A DNA stretch of 64,000 nt from Larix kaempferi (GCA_027924585.1 BSBM01000361.1:66686001-66750000); one strand, 5' to 3'; positions 32,551 through 44,537 are shown, counted from the first letter of the stretch. Notes: generated by a model not told the origin, from the letters alone. Numbers and translations: made by a program.

Positions 32551-33401
32551 TAGCAACACTATTGCTAGAAACACCACCACCTATCAAGGAATTGCCATCA
32601 CCCTTAACACCACTACATAATATAAAGGCATCACAATTCCCCTCACCACCTTCACCACCACCCTCACACTATCACCAAGAGAAGCAGGTCCATCCCCTCA
32701 TCAACCTCATGATTATCTCCTACATTGCCTACCCCACTTATGTTGAGCACATTACAATGCTCTATGCTTCTCCATAATATACTAACACCATGATGTCATG
32801 TCTCATGGTATCTCCTTGTGTTATCGTTAGAACACATGCATTGATCGCGCTACCTTGACACCCAATTCAAGTTGCAAATCATAATCATATGGAGTAGTGG
32901 CTACCTCTTGGGGCCTCAACTATCCCTCAGTCTTCATACAAGGGGAACTCCTTTAAAAAAATTAACGAGCCTTGTCAAGTAGACTCTCCTCTCCCTTGGA
33001 TTTGCTCTTTTTCATTTAATTAATGATTGTTGTTTTCCATTTGAAATCATATTGAATGCGTTTATGTTTAACCCTTTTGTTTTTAATGTAATCATGACAA
33101 TTAACATCAATTGCAGTATCAAACTTGTTTGCTTATTAAGACTTTAAGTTTTTCATATCCCTCGCATTACATGCATCCTAATCATTATTATTGCACTTCA
33201 TGGATTTAACTAGCTCTCACTTGCCAAAATGTGTGTTATGCAACCTTATATAGGGTCATTGAAGTTATTCTCCATCATCAAAAGACTCATTGTTGAATTT
33301 TCGGTAGAATCGACAATTTTCGCTAAGATCTCATTATTAAGTTCATCAATCATGAAAACAAAATTTCATATATTAAAACCAGTCAAGTGCTTGTGAATCA
33401 T
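32551..33401. other. No gene seen
   Basis: Continues the DNA split by C2. A CACCACC-rich patch (32560-32700) is low-complexity; no supported frame. An 88-codon plus frame here begins inside the C2 LTR and is not credible. Confidence 0.5.
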
Positions 33402-34816
33402 TGAAATGTCCCCTTCTCTCAATCCGACCAATGAGAGGGGACATTACTAAATCTGGGATTCTAAATTTCACCCCATATCCATATTACGAATTCATATTAT
33501 TGAGAAATACGTGTGCAAATGCATACTAAAAATGGACAACGGAAATAAAATACATCCAAACACACAGCACATGCATTTACATGCATAATCATTACAGACG
33601 TCAATTAAAACATTGTAGATTCAATACAAAAGAATACTTATCTTTAAACAAAGCAGATCCAAGCAACTGACTGTGTAAGAGTGATTTTCCACCCAATTGT
33701 AGGCACTCTGTCCAACATATAATATTTCTCCTGAGAGGTCACCACCAAGCTGGGCTGTGAGGCTACCAGGGTAAAGGAAAAACCTATAGGCTTCTCTCTC
33801 TCAACCCATAACCCGTTATGCTCTTTGTGCTTAGCCAAAATCTCATCTAGAGCTCTATAGGGATTTCACTAATCCATCACAGCCATGGAAGCCCTTCCAA
33901 CTTCCCCACACAAAACAAGTAAGGCATTTCCCTTCACTGATCCATAGTTCTCTCAGGAAACCAACCCTTATAGTGCATACCAGTGTGTGCACTAAGAGTC
34001 CAACCTATTGTATGTTATTGGAGAACCTCTTGCAACATTAATTCATGGCTTCTCAAGCATCCAAAAGTAACATAACTTAATGGGTAAAGGTTCCTACCTT
34101 TCCCAACCTCTATGCTCACCTATAACCATCCATTTTCCCGTCAAATATATTGCTCTATCTCCCAATTTGAAGTTCTGAGTTAAACACAGTCCGATAATGG
34201 TCATGAACAACAATAGGAAAACTCTACATAGTGTAGAAAACTGCATGAGAGAAATGAAGGAATGAGTGTTGACTCCATGGGTTATGAGATAATGGTGAAA
34301 ACACAAGTGACATAGATTTTGACCATAGAAGAAAGGACTCCTGACAGTTGACATAACTACCACAATCTCCATGACTCAATAAGAGCATGAAGTGACTTTT
34401 CCCACCAACCTCACACATGAATTCAATGATTGGGTTTAATAGTCAAAATAAGGTAATTTGATAATTTAAAGCACATGGCATAATTTTGGATGAGTTCTAA
34501 GGTTGACACTTGGAAACATAGGATATAGTTTTCCATAGGCCCCCCTTTCCTCTTTCCCTATGGTGGAATCATAGCCCCTCTAGTGCTCTTTACATAGCCA
34601 TCTTGGACCATTTTATTATTTTCTAACATAATATTTACATATATTTAAATTGGCATGATAAGCCAACCGTATAATAAAAATAAAAATATAAACATCATAC
34701 ATGCCTAGCCATTCACTAGTCGGGCCTTGGCCTTGAGCTCTGCACTAGGAATCCATACTAGCATATTTACATCATTTGCGTAATTTTCATCAAATACATT
34801 CCAAGTCAAAACTAGG

Positions 34817-36291
34817 TTTTTTTTTTGTAAACCTGCGAAATTCTATTAAACATGTAAAAATAAAGATATGGTAGTGGTTACAGTCTGCGGTGGTCTTATC
34901 ATGAGATGCCAATCATGGAAATCAACAGAGTCATGGAGGTTCAGATTCAAAATATACAAAAAGACCCTGTCCACTATAGTGAGACCAGGGTAAATATGAA
35001 GAGTAGTCGTAGCCATGGAGGCATGAAGAAAATTGGCAGTCATATGAATATAAAAAATAGACAAAAAGCATGAAAGAGACTTCTGAAAAAACCTCCTTAG
35101 CCAGTCCTTGAAGGGGCTTTTGCGTCCAAAGGAGTCTCCTCCAAAATGGGACATCTGTAGCAGTCAGTGTCCTTCCCGTCCCTTGCAGGTGTTAGAGCAG
35201 CTTTCCCAGGTGGCGGAGTAGCTTTCATGGATGGCAGAGTAGTGTTCACTGGAGGTTGAGTGGCATGAGCAAGGAGCTTGATCGGCATGGGCAAGGTCTT
35301 CCTGGGAACAGGAACAAAGCCATTTAGTTCATTGCATGTACGTTTGGAGAGAATTGGGCCCAAGGTGGAGGGAATGGGGAAGGAGTGTGGTTGCTCCTTT
35401 CCCTTCTGAGGGTCTGGCACCCTGTTGCGTGTCATATCTGACTCTTTTCCCCTTGGGTTGATCCAATCTGTGCCATTTGGAGTGGCCAGAGTGCCGAGGG
35501 TGGCCTCAACTCTGATAACAGAAGAGGTGGCGCCTTGTGCATTGCTTCCTGGATGAAGGTCGAGACATAGATGACGAGTGGGGGCATAGGAGTCCGAGCT
35601 GAGTGTATTCTCTAGGCTACTGAGGGTGGCTGCCATGTTTGGCAGTGTAGCTCGCAGGGTTTGGGTGGCGTGACGAGCAGTGGCCCAATTTGTCAGCATG
35701 TCCTCCATAAGCTGACCCAACATGTTCTTTACAAGCCAGTAGGGATCCCAAGGTTGTTCATGAGTCCTGTTGGAGAGATTGTCTGCAATAATCCTTGCCT
35801 CCCAGTTTTCTATGAGTAACCGGACTGGAATAGAGACCTCAACACCTTAGCCCTTCCTGGTTTTCCCTGTCTCCTGGTCTTCATCTTTCTTTTTGCTCTT
35901 GGTTCCTTTCGACCGGCCCATGGAAACTAGCGTAAGGGTGTTGCAGGTGCTAGCAAACAAGAGCACAAGGAGAATTGGAGCAGGAGGGGCCTGGATCAGA
36001 ACGATGAGAGTGCGAATGTGTAAGGCAGAGGGTCAAGACAAAGCATTGTAAGGTGGACAGAGAGGCTAGTCAGCTGGCAGCCTGAACTTCACACGCCGGA
36101 GAGCCATGTGAATGGTATCCAAGCTAGTTGAGGCAACGTCGAGGGCAGGAAAATTAATGAACCCAGTGACTTGACTTCGCTTATAAACCTTGGCTGACCT
36201 CATCACTGCTCCATGGCGTAACCTTGTGTCCAGGTGTCCTGTGTTTGGACTCTCGTGTCACATGGCCGGTGTTGTCACCCGCATCCGGGAG
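34817..36291 (-). mobile_element. R: polyA-tailed retroposon in the E LTR
   Basis: A run of ten T at 34817-34826 (polyA on the minus strand) and matching AACTAGG at 34810-34816 and 36292-36298 suggest a 1475-bp insertion by target-primed reverse transcription. It contains one broken ORF on the same strand. It may be a LINE relative or a processed pseudogene; no RT is present. Confidence 0.6.
35097..35921 (-). pseudogene. ORF of retroposon R, unknown function, one stop
   Basis: The frame starts at ATG 35919-35921 (MGRSKGTKSKKKDEDQ) and runs 274 codons to 35097, broken by one TAA at 35847-35849. The N-terminus is lysine-rich. Next comes SIPVRLLIENWEARIIADNL and QPWDPYWLVKNMLGQLMEDM, then a proline/threonine-rich stretch ending CYRCPILEE. 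I recognise no family. The WDPYWL...LGQLM block has the look of a nucleic-acid binding ORF1 of a non-LTR element, but that is a guess. The downstream 270 bases to the polyA would be 3' UTR. Confidence 0.45.
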
Positions 36292-36309
36292 AACTAGGGG
36301 TATTACAAT

Positions 36310-36321
36310 CCCCTCCCCCTT
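36310..36321 (-). other. Polypurine tract of E
   Basis: AAGGGGGAGGGG on the minus strand directly before TGTAATACC. Confidence 0.75.
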
Positions 36322-36339
36322 GGAATAACATTGTCCTCG

Positions 36340-37640
36340 GTGTTTTCTCATCATCATAATAAAAATGGGTATGACTCTTTCATGGCATCTTCCAACTCCT
36401 ACGCAGCCTCATTGGGACCGAAGTGCTTCCATTTCACCTTTACTTATTTGATGGCTCAATTCCATAACAATATTACCTTCCTATCTAGGATGCATAGTGG
36501 ATCAATTTGGAACTCTCCCTCGAGTTCCACCTGAATCACATCCCAATCAATCACATGGTTAGGATCATGTACATGTTTCTTAAGCAAAGAAATATGAAAA
36601 ACATTATGAGCTCTAGTGTTAGCAGAAAATGCAATTCTATATGAAATTGGCCCTATTCTTTCAAGCACTTCAAATGGCCCACAATATATTGGGGATATCT
36701 TGGCACAAATTCCAAGATTCAAGGAACTCTTCCTTGGCCTCACTCTAAGGTAAACATGATCCCCAACTTGAAAATCCCTAAGCACTCTATTCTTATCTGC
36801 ATAGCTTTTATGTCTATCTTGGGCTACCTTTAAATTATGCCTAATTTTTGCAACCTCCTGTTCCATTTCTTTAAGTAATTCTGGCCCAAATACAATTTTG
36901 TTTATTGGATTATCCCATGTTATCAGTGTCTTGTACTTTCTGCCATACAAAGCCTCAAATGGAGTCAGGCCCAACGAATCTTGCTTCCCATTGTTATATG
37001 CAAACCCTACCAAGTGTAGATAATCTTCTCACTTGGAGGGTTTGTCCATCACATAAATGTAAAGCATGTCTTCCAGAACTTGATTTACTCTTTAAGTTTG
37101 TCCATCTGGTTGTGGATGGTAGGCAGTGCTAAAATTTAGCTGTGTACCCAAATTTGCGAAAATACTTTTCCATAAATTTGAGGTAAATTTGGTATCACTG
37201 TCTGAAATTATTGTCTTTGGCAACCCATACAATCAGAAAATTTCCTTCATAAAAATCCTTGTAATGACATTTGTTGAATATGTGGATTTAAATGGTATAA
37301 AATGTGTTTCCTTAGACAATTTATACACCACAACCATGATGGAATCATGTTGTCTCACAGTCATTGGCAAACCTGTAATAAAATCCATGGAAATTACTTC
37401 CCATTTCCATTTCGGAATTGGAAAAGGATGCAATGAACCTATTGGGTGTTGATGCTCAACTTTCACTTGTTGACATTTCATACACTTAGAGATATACTCA
37501 GTAATATCCTTTTTCATTTTCGACCAAAAATATTGCTTCCTGGTTGTAGCGATTGTTTTCTGGTATCTTGGGTGACCAAAATAATGCATTTTATGGATTT
37601 CAACCTTAACAATTATCCTCATGTTTGCCACATTTGGAAT
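36340..37640 (-). pseudogene. E integrase with chromodomain-like tail, broken
   Basis: The zinc-binding part appears as HKMHYFGHPRYQKT...CMKCQQVK, the catalytic core as WEVISMDFITGLP, then ISDSDTKFTS and STAYHPQPDGQT (E position lost to a stop), then PFEALYGRK. The C-terminus has GDHVYLRVRP and CGPFEVLERIGPISYRI, and LDRKVILLWNRAI followed by a W-rich segment like the end of a chromodomain. Such domains steer chromovirus integrases to modified histones. Stops near 37110 and 37030, and a frame break near 36456, inactivate it. Confidence 0.85.
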
Positions 37641-38440
37641 ATAAATTCTATTTTTATAAAGGAGAAGTCCATCCTCTTCTAAATGATACCCTTCATACCT
37701 CTTTTCAAAATTCTGCTACTGTAATTTATCTTTTATTTGCACATATAGTTCATCTTTAGCAAGATAATTAACAATATGTTGCCTTAAATCCGATTGACAA
37801 GTATTGATGACTTCCACATGCAATTCATGCACCTTTCTGCTAAGTGCATCAACCACTTTATTTTCCTTACATTTTATGTGTTTGATCTCAAAATCAAACT
37901 CACATGAGAATTCTAGCCATCTAGCTTGTCTAGCATTTAATGTTGTCTACTCGAATAAATATTATAGACCACTGTGGTCTATCTTCAACTCAAATTTTCT
38001 TCCCATTAGATAGTGCCTCCACATTTTTAAAGCATGCACTATGGCCGCAAGTTTCAAATCATGGGTAGCATAATTCTTTTCATGCTCCTTGAATTTTCTA
38101 GACTCATAACATACCACATGATTGTCTTGCATAATAACTCCTCCAAGTCAATGTCGACATGCATTTGTACACACCACAAAGTCTTTTTCTGGTTTTGCAA
38201 TTTTCAGAATTGGATCACTTGTGAGAAGCTTCTTCAACAACTAGAATATTTCTTCACATTTATGTGTCCATTCAAATTTTATTCCCATCTTTTGCAAAGA
38301 AGTGATTGGGTATGCAACCTTGGATAATCCTTCAATAAACCTCCTATAATAACCATTAAGACCCATACAAGATCTCACACCTGTCACATTCTTTGGAGTT
38401 GGCCAATTCACAATGGATTCAATCTTTTTTGGATCCACTA
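37641..38440 (-). pseudogene. E RT thumb and RNase H remnants
   Basis: The frame VDPKKIESIVNWPTPKNVTGVR...LNGYYRRFIEG (38438-38241) is the end of a Ty3 RT. Beyond it RNase H is readable across several frames (WRHYLMGRKFELKIDH, NARQARWLEFSCEFDFEIKH). The palm with YLDD is missing. Confidence 0.8.
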
Positions 38441-40066
38441 ATATTCCTTCCTTTGAAATCTACCTAAAAACATGGCAAAATATTCAGATTTGCACAAGTG
38501 AACAACCCATCCTGTTTCTAATGGACATTTTCCCACCATTTCACTAACTTTTCTCTTGGTTCTTATGTCTAGTTGGACCAACCATGATTTACTATGCTTG
38601 GTTTTCTCAAAAACACAAATCTCAACAGTTTTAGGACTAATATAACTGTGAGTAGATCTAGGGTTAATTAAAATAGAAATAGATTGCTTAGCAATCTTAC
38701 CTTCAACCTCAACCACAGTTGATTGATGGTCTGCTTGGCGGTTCTCTAGTGCAGCATAAACTCTAGGGACAATCCTTGCCACTTGACCCACAGTTTCAGC
38801 TTCTTGGATGTTGTGAACTTGCTTTGCACTTCCATTTCGATGCAGATAGTTTGTAAGCAAATGGTCCTCTCCACATCCCCAACATTGAAGTGGCTCTCTT
38901 GGATCTTTTGGCTTGTCTCCTATCATCCTAGCTGGATTTGTCACACCTTGTGGTGGTTGCCTTGGATTATATCTGAAGTAAGGAAGCTTGAACTTCTTTT
39001 TTCTTTGGTCAAACTTCTCATTTTTCTTGTCCTTCCATGCCTTATGGAAATCTGACTTGCTTTTGTTTTGATCATAACAATACTTGGCCTTTCTGATGGT
39101 CTCATCTAGAGTTTGAAGTTCATCAAACTCAATTATGTCTTTGTAGGACTAAGGAAACCCACTTAGAAAATACTAAATTTTCACTTTATCATCCTTGATA
39201 TACTTGACATATCTCAGCAGCTCCAATAATTTATTTTCATATTCTTCCATGGTCAATTGGCCCAATTTCAGCTCATGGAATTCTTTAATTTTTTCATCAT
39301 AGTACCTATCAGAAAGGTATGTTTGCTTGAAGTATTTCTTGAATTGGTTCCATCCAAGATTCCTTTAATTGATATTCTTCACTTGCCTAAGGTGATCCCA
39401 CCATATAGATGCTCTTCCATTCATATTGAATATAACCACTCTTCCTTTCATATTTCCTGAGTAGTCTTGAACTTGGAAATACTTCCTCATCCCAAGAATC
39501 CAAGCCTCAACTTCTTGACCATATTTTACATCACCATCAAATGTAGGAGGTTTGGCCTTCCTAAATTCTCCATGTGAGATGTTCTTCGAAGACCTCTTCC
39601 TCTTCTTCCTATGAGATGAAGAGCTTGATCCTTCAGTGGAATCCTTAGAGTCATATGACTCACCAGAAAAAATTTCTGGAGTATATGTCATTTCTCTAGA
39701 AACACTTCTTGAACTATGGGACCTCTTGTGAGAATGCCTCCTTGAGCTACTTCACTCTTTTCCTGATTTTCAGAGTGATGTCCAAAGTTAATCTTCCTTT
39801 ATATGTTAATCTTCCTTTATATGTCTATCAAACTTTGAAGCATATTTGCATTTAGCTTATTTTTCTTCTTCTTAAGCTCTAATAAGCCTTTCATTATTTG
39901 TTCTACAACTTTGCAGTTCCACCCTTAGGCTCCTCATGGTTCTTGCAATGTTCGGGGGAGTCACTTGGTTTCTCCTACCATTGGATTTTGTCTCTACATT
40001 CACAACCTGTATGTATTCTCCCATGGCATTTATCTCCGCTTCATAAGGATCCTATGTATCATCCAT
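38438..40066 (-). pseudogene. gag: E gag and protease region, broken
   Basis: It begins at ATG 40066 (MDDT, then a stop, DPYEAEINAMGEYIQ). The capsid part is KAKPPTFDGDVKYGQEVEAW...MKGRVVIFNMNGRASIWW (39691-39365). Later come a zinc knuckle CWGCGEDHLLTNYLHR (last C changed) and a protease trace ILINPRSTHSYIS near 38670, where the usual DSGATHSYI has lost the catalytic aspartate. Multiple stops. At about 38440 it joins straight to the RT thumb, marking the RT-core deletion. Confidence 0.8.
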
Positions 40067-40226
40067 GATGATGACTCTCTTGGCCCAATCAAGACCAAGG
40101 GTTTCCAACTGAACTATACTAAATGTTGAACCTTAACTGTCTTTGATATATTTCTGAATCTGCAAGAGTGTTCATATAAACACATTTGTAGGGTTTATTA
40201 TATTCATTTCTGAAAAAATTTAACAG

Positions 40227-40497
40227 GAAGAACCTATTGTATATAGATGGTCGTCCGCACACTCATGGTAACATTGCAGGGTTTATAAATAGTTATAGGT
40301 GCCCTTTATTTTCTCCAAATTGTTCATTTGAGGAACACTTCAATGCCCATGAGTTCTTTATGAAAAGGAAAGCGTCCATATTTGTTGTTGTACATGCAAT
40401 ATGTAGTTTGTCTCCTGGTGACGAGTTGTTAATAAACTACAACTTCCGTAGACTACCAACCGCTAATCAGAGATGCATTGCATTGGGATTACCTTGA
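40227..40497 (+). pseudogene. SET-domain exon fragment
   Basis: A 90-codon open exon encodes YIDGRPHTHGNIAGFINS, then SPNCSFEE, RKASIFVVVHAI and LSPGDELLINYNF, ending with TGA at 40495-40497. These match the C-terminal half of a SET methyltransferase domain (GNxARFxNHxC, PNC, GEELTxDY). SET enzymes methylate lysines, usually on histones. It is preceded by TTTCTGAAAAAATTTAACAG, a plausible splice acceptor, so it would start in phase at 40227. The first half of SET is not seen upstream, where element E begins. I read it as a captured or stranded gene fragment; a 3' exon of a gene split by E is possible. Confidence 0.75.
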
Positions 40498-40920
40498 GAC
40501 GTTCCCTTGGGGCGTACTACAAAAAAACATTGATTAATTGTATTTGTTAATTTTCAATGGATTCATATTAATGTGTTGCTCAGTTTGAAATTATGTTTTA
40601 TAAATTGTTAATTTAATTTATAAGCTCAATTTGAAAATGTGTTACTCAATTTTAAATTTTCATATTTAATGTGGAAATGATGTTAATTTATCGCTCAATC
40701 TGAACATCTGCTTTATAAATTGTTTGCAGCTTAACATTTTATACTGGAAGTGATTCTCGTGCTTCTGTAATAATTATTTTCTACAGTGAGATCAAACCAA
40801 TTGCATTGTACTTACTAAAATCATTGATGTAATGTTCAATATTTTTGAAATCGGGCTTCTGATGATGAGCAACCTGCCTACCATCTTTCATTGCACCCCA
40901 GTACAATGTCAAATTGAGAG
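40498..40920. other. No gene seen
   Basis: AT-rich spacer between the SET exon and the CACTA fragment. A 66-codon minus-strand frame (40781-40981) overlaps the transposase on the other strand and is not supported. Confidence 0.45.
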
Positions 40921-41552
40921 AAGTTTGAAAAAAGAGTGCAACTTGGGGAGGAAGCATACCAAGCATGGTTGAATCAACCACCTATTCAATTTCCACTGCG
41001 TCCATCCTCACCAACCAGGAATGCCTATAGTGATAATAGTTCTTCACATGTTGGCAATGGAGGCAATGAAGTAGAGGTTGGTATAGACGAGTTATTATGA
41101 CAAAGGAGTGCCATGGATGCAATGTTGTTCCATACATTCTAGGACAATGAGCTAGGGGATGACGCTCATATTACTGAAGCCTTCTTCAAAAGCCTTAAAT
41201 CGACTTCCACCACACCTCTATTTGGATCTAGTCGGTCAAAGTCTACATGGTTGGGGACAACAATGTTACTATACAATTTGAAATCAAAGTATGGCATGTC
41301 AGACGCATGTTTCTAAACACTGTTGAGGTAACTGACTATCAACTACATTATATTTTGAGTAATATTGTGACAATCATTATTGAAAATGGTTGATTTATGA
41401 ACGTTGAATGACATTGTACATTTGTATTTCCCACTAACTGTAGGTTGTTCAAAGATAAGGTAATTCTGCATGATAATGTCTTTCCCGGCAGCTGCATAGA
41501 GGCAAAACAATGTTGAAAATGTTGGGTTTAGAGTACATATCTTATCATGCAT
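40921..41552 (+). pseudogene. CACTA (En/Spm, TNP2-like) transposase fragment with intron
   Basis: One frame from 40921 reads KFEKRVQLGEEAYQAWLNQP, then FKSLKSTSTTPLFGSSRSKS, WLGTTMLLYNLKSKYGMSD and LLR, with stops near 41098, 41137 and 41315. A 116-bp GT-AG intron at 41328-41443 joins it to LFKDKVILHDNVFPGSCIEAK, after which a one-base deletion shifts the frame of LKMLGLEYISYHA. The pattern (linker, LYNLK..YGWSD, LLxLLK, LP.S.YEAKK, LGL.Y..IHAC) is that of TNP2 transposases of CACTA elements. The LTR of element K cuts it at 41552. Confidence 0.75.
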
Positions 41553-41927
41553 TGTTAGGAACCCATGTCTTTACTTTGTCAGTATGTTGTTGTTGGACGC
41601 ATATGCTTTGTAAGTCGTCCCGTAGTATTTGTTGATCAATAGTTTATGTTATTGTTGTTGGCGCATATGCTTTGTAAGTCGCCCGTAGTATTGTTGATCC
41701 ATAGTTAGTAATGGCCCATGGTTTTGACCCATAGTATTGGCGCCTAGAATTAGTATATAAGTGTGTGTTGAGACCTATGAAGGCACCGTGAAGTTAATTG
41801 TATTGAGCTTGCTCAAAGGAGGTTTCCCCCTCGAAGTGGCCTGTGATCAATATAAAAGTGATTCTGAGTTCTGTCATTTCTGCTATTTCGCATATTCTTG
41901 TTAATTAATTGTTGTAGGTGCATCACA
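41553..41927 (+). repeat. LTR of K
   Basis: Starts TGTTAGGAACCC, ends CATCACA, 375 bp, two bases before the primer site. The left edge coincides with the break in the transposase frame. Confidence 0.7.
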
Positions 41928-41929
41928 TC

Positions 41930-41941
41930 TGGTATCAGAGC
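41930..41941 (+). other. Primer-binding site of K
   Basis: TGGTATCAGAGC, a perfect initiator-methionine tRNA match. Confidence 0.85.
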
Positions 41942-42924
41942 ACTTTCTTGGGCTCGCTGGGTGAAATTTCTGCCAAATTTTTTTTTCGCATCTGTTGCAA
42001 GTTCGGATTTGGGAATAATCCCTATCCATTTAACTGTGGGAAGTACTTGGGCATAAGCCCTAAAACTCATTGTGAGGAGTACCACAGGAACCCCGAAGTA
42101 GCTGGCCCATTGAGAGGACCTGCCAGCGAAAAGGGCAACGACCCCTACCTGATTGACTAGTTCCCACCCATGAGGTAAACCAAGAGCTGTCGTTTGTGGC
42201 AAAGCGGTTATCAGTTTTACCTGAGCCATGGAGTGAGGGGTACTGCCCCAATACGTAAGCCGTCAGACAACATTGGTGGCCGAGTGAAACCCCTGAACTG
42301 TTAGGAAGCCGCACATACCTGGGGTCCATATCTACTTTCAGCTGAACTATTGTCGATCACTGCTGCGTCGTTTCATATCCATTTTGCAAGCCATTCCAGA
42401 TTCAGCCATTTTCAATCCATTTGTCACTGTTCCAGATCCCTTTCGAGCCGTAGCCGCTCCAGTTTAAAAAAAAAAAAAAAAAACAGTTTTTTATCCATAT
42501 CTCCCTTATTTTCACTCTGTTTCCCTTGAAATTTTGGGGGAACCCTTGTCATTCCATTCTGCATATTTCAGTCCTGAGGACCCTATCCCCAATTCCCCTT
42601 CCCAAAGCCCGAAATCCCACATTTTTCTATTTTTAGGGTTTTCCATAACTTCCTCAGATTTCACCCAATCACCTTCAAATTTTACCACAGAGTTCCTTTC
42701 TGAATTCTGCTTCTTTGTTCCCCTCTGCTAAATTTTCCCATTCTTTCACCCCACTTCTGAAATCCTCATTTTTGCTTCCCTGTCTATCCAACAGTGTCCA
42801 AAACCTAGTCAAACCCCAATTACCCTTCTGATTTTTTCCCAAGTCCAGATTTTCATTTACTGAAGTAGTTTCTGTTTTTGTTTTCCTACCCAGTCAACCG
42901 GGGGAAAAAAAAAAAAATCCTGGT
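41942..42924 (+). other. K leader
   Basis: About 980 bases of untranslated leader with an A-run at 42465-42483 and another at 42905-42917 close to the gag start. No supported frame. Confidence 0.5.
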
Positions 42925-43054
42925 TATGGTTGTCACCCGTGCAGGAGCAAAAACCATGGAGGATGCACTTGCAGCCATCCAAGCCAAACTCCAGGATCTG
43001 GATGAAAAATTTCTCAGTCTCCATCTTGAACATTCAGCTATGAACAACAAACGG
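42925..43054 (+). pseudogene. gag: K gag N-terminus, truncated
   Basis: ATG at 42925 gives MVVTRAGAKTMEDALAAIQ, followed by a leucine/charge-rich helix (LQDLDEKFLSLHLEH). It resembles the coiled-coil start of Ty3 Gag proteins. It is cut after 43 codons by TGTTGAGCCC, the start of A's LTR. Confidence 0.6.
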
Positions 43055-44534
43055 TGTTGAGCCCAGAATTGGCCCCTTCTAATCATCCTTGATCACCTTT
43101 CCTTCCCCTATCCTACACCATTTATCATGCTAATCAGACCTGTTATCCTCACTTTATTCCCCCAAACTGCCAAGGTATGACTGATCATTGCTTTATCTTA
43201 TTAATGCGTATGATTGTGATAATTAAAGCTGTGTATCTCTCAATTATGCTAATATGTTTTGATTTATGAAGGTAGTTTGAGATAAGTGGACTGCAGGAAG
43301 GTGGGACTGAACAAAGTCTTGAAAGGAAGGGTGTTCCCTGCTTAAAAAGGATCCTCGAGGCTCGGATCATCGATTAAGGAACATGGTTCCAATGTAACAT
43401 CCTAGGTGGAGCTGTGACAGGGCAGCTGTAACAGAATGCGCTATAATTGGAGATCTTTAGTATGTTGCTGCTCGAGTTTAGCTGTGATCTGGAAAGATCG
43501 CTACTCCTGGGCCAATGAACAGCTTTCTCACATTTTTATGTCTCTACTTTGCCACATATTGTAACAGCTAGTGTTATTTAGGGCGCCTGAAGATCAGAGA
43601 TCTTCAAGGCTGCCCGTTAATAGGATCGGATGTTACAATCTGTATGTATAAATGTGGGGAGCTGCCTCGACCTAGGGGGTTGAACAACAGATAATTAATT
43701 CATTGTATTAGTAGCAAAAGCAACTGTGTAATCATTATTCTGTTAATATAAGGAGTTACTTCTAAGTTAAAGGAACTTGCGTTGTTTAGCCAACGTCTCT
43801 ATGTGAAGGCTGGGCCCATCTTCCACAGAGATTGCTGAGTTAAAATAGGATTTCAAATTTGTTGTTGTGTGATGTTTTGTTCATGATATTTCTTTTGTAC
43901 GCAGCAATAGTAAGTGTGACGTGGATTTTCAGTATAGTTAAGATTATATTTCCTTGAGATTGGTAATTGGTGCAGAGCAACAGTCGACTGAGTAGGAACT
44001 TTCTTTATGCGTTTCATATGACAGTTGTACACAGCCTTGTTCATCTTGCAGTTAAGTCGTGATCCCATGAGCCCTTTACAATTTATCTTTCCTGTTATGA
44101 TTGTTGATTTTCATTCCTGTAATTCAATTTCTTAGAGCAGCTGAACTTAATCCTTTGCAATTGAATTTCTAGATTAATATTCAGTTTCTGCTTATGGTTT
44201 TCTAGAGTGATCAGATTGAAGAAGTGAGTTACTTGTTCTAGGATGTGAATAGGATTTCTTTTTATCTGCAATTGTCTTCGAATATTATTTTACTTCTTGT
44301 TGATGCATGGTAGAAAGGAATTGAATTTATAGTATTTAGACAGCAACTGGGATTACACAGATCTTTGGGATGGACATAGTTGTTAGAGGATAACAGCATT
44401 CAATTATAATGATTTGGTGTTTGAGCATAGACTGTGCATCTATCCTTTGAAATAAAAGACTTTCTCGGGTTGACAATAAATCTCGTCTGCTCTGTATGTT
44501 TTGAATGATTCATCTGCATATAGGGTGCTCGACA
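43055..44534 (+). repeat. 5' LTR of A
   Basis: Begins TGTTGAGCCC (at the break of K gag) and ends GCTCGACA, three bases before the primer site. A TATAAATG box lies at 43647-43654. The second LTR is not in the window, so the left edge is set by K's break and the TG rule. Confidence 0.7.
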
Positions 44535-44537
44535 TTT

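Larger units (their letters stand above)
33402..36307 (-). repeat. 3' LTR of E, split by retroposon R
   Basis: On the minus strand it begins TGTAATACC at 36307, right after the purine tract, and I infer its end GGGGACATTTCA at 33402. Without the inserted R (34817-36291) it would be about 1.4 kb. The inner end has a 9-bp inverted repeat AATGTCCCC/GGGGACATT (33405-33445). No second LTR is available for comparison, so the far end is inferred. Confidence 0.55.
33402..40066 (-). mobile_element. E: decayed Ty3 chromovirus
   Basis: Minus-strand remnants in the order gag, zinc knuckle/protease, RT C-terminus, RNase H, integrase and a degraded chromodomain-like tail, then purine tract and 3' LTR. The 5' LTR is not found: upstream of the gag ATG (40066) the sequence runs into the SET exon region. 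The RT core is deleted. A polyA-tailed retroposon (R) lies in the 3' LTR. Confidence 0.85.
41553..43054 (+). mobile_element. K: 5' end of a Ty3 element inserted in the CACTA fragment
   Basis: LTR, methionine-type primer site, leader and the first 43 codons of gag, cut at 43054 by the LTR of element A. The remainder is not found, unless B (49201 on) is its pol; I see no evidence for or against that. Confidence 0.65.

Noticed and set aside
32511-32777. 88-codon proline-rich plus frame
   Set aside because: Starts inside the C2 LTR and reads through low-complexity CACCACC DNA.
40781-40981. 66-codon minus-strand frame
   Set aside because: Overlaps the CACTA transposase frame on the plus strand, which has domain support.
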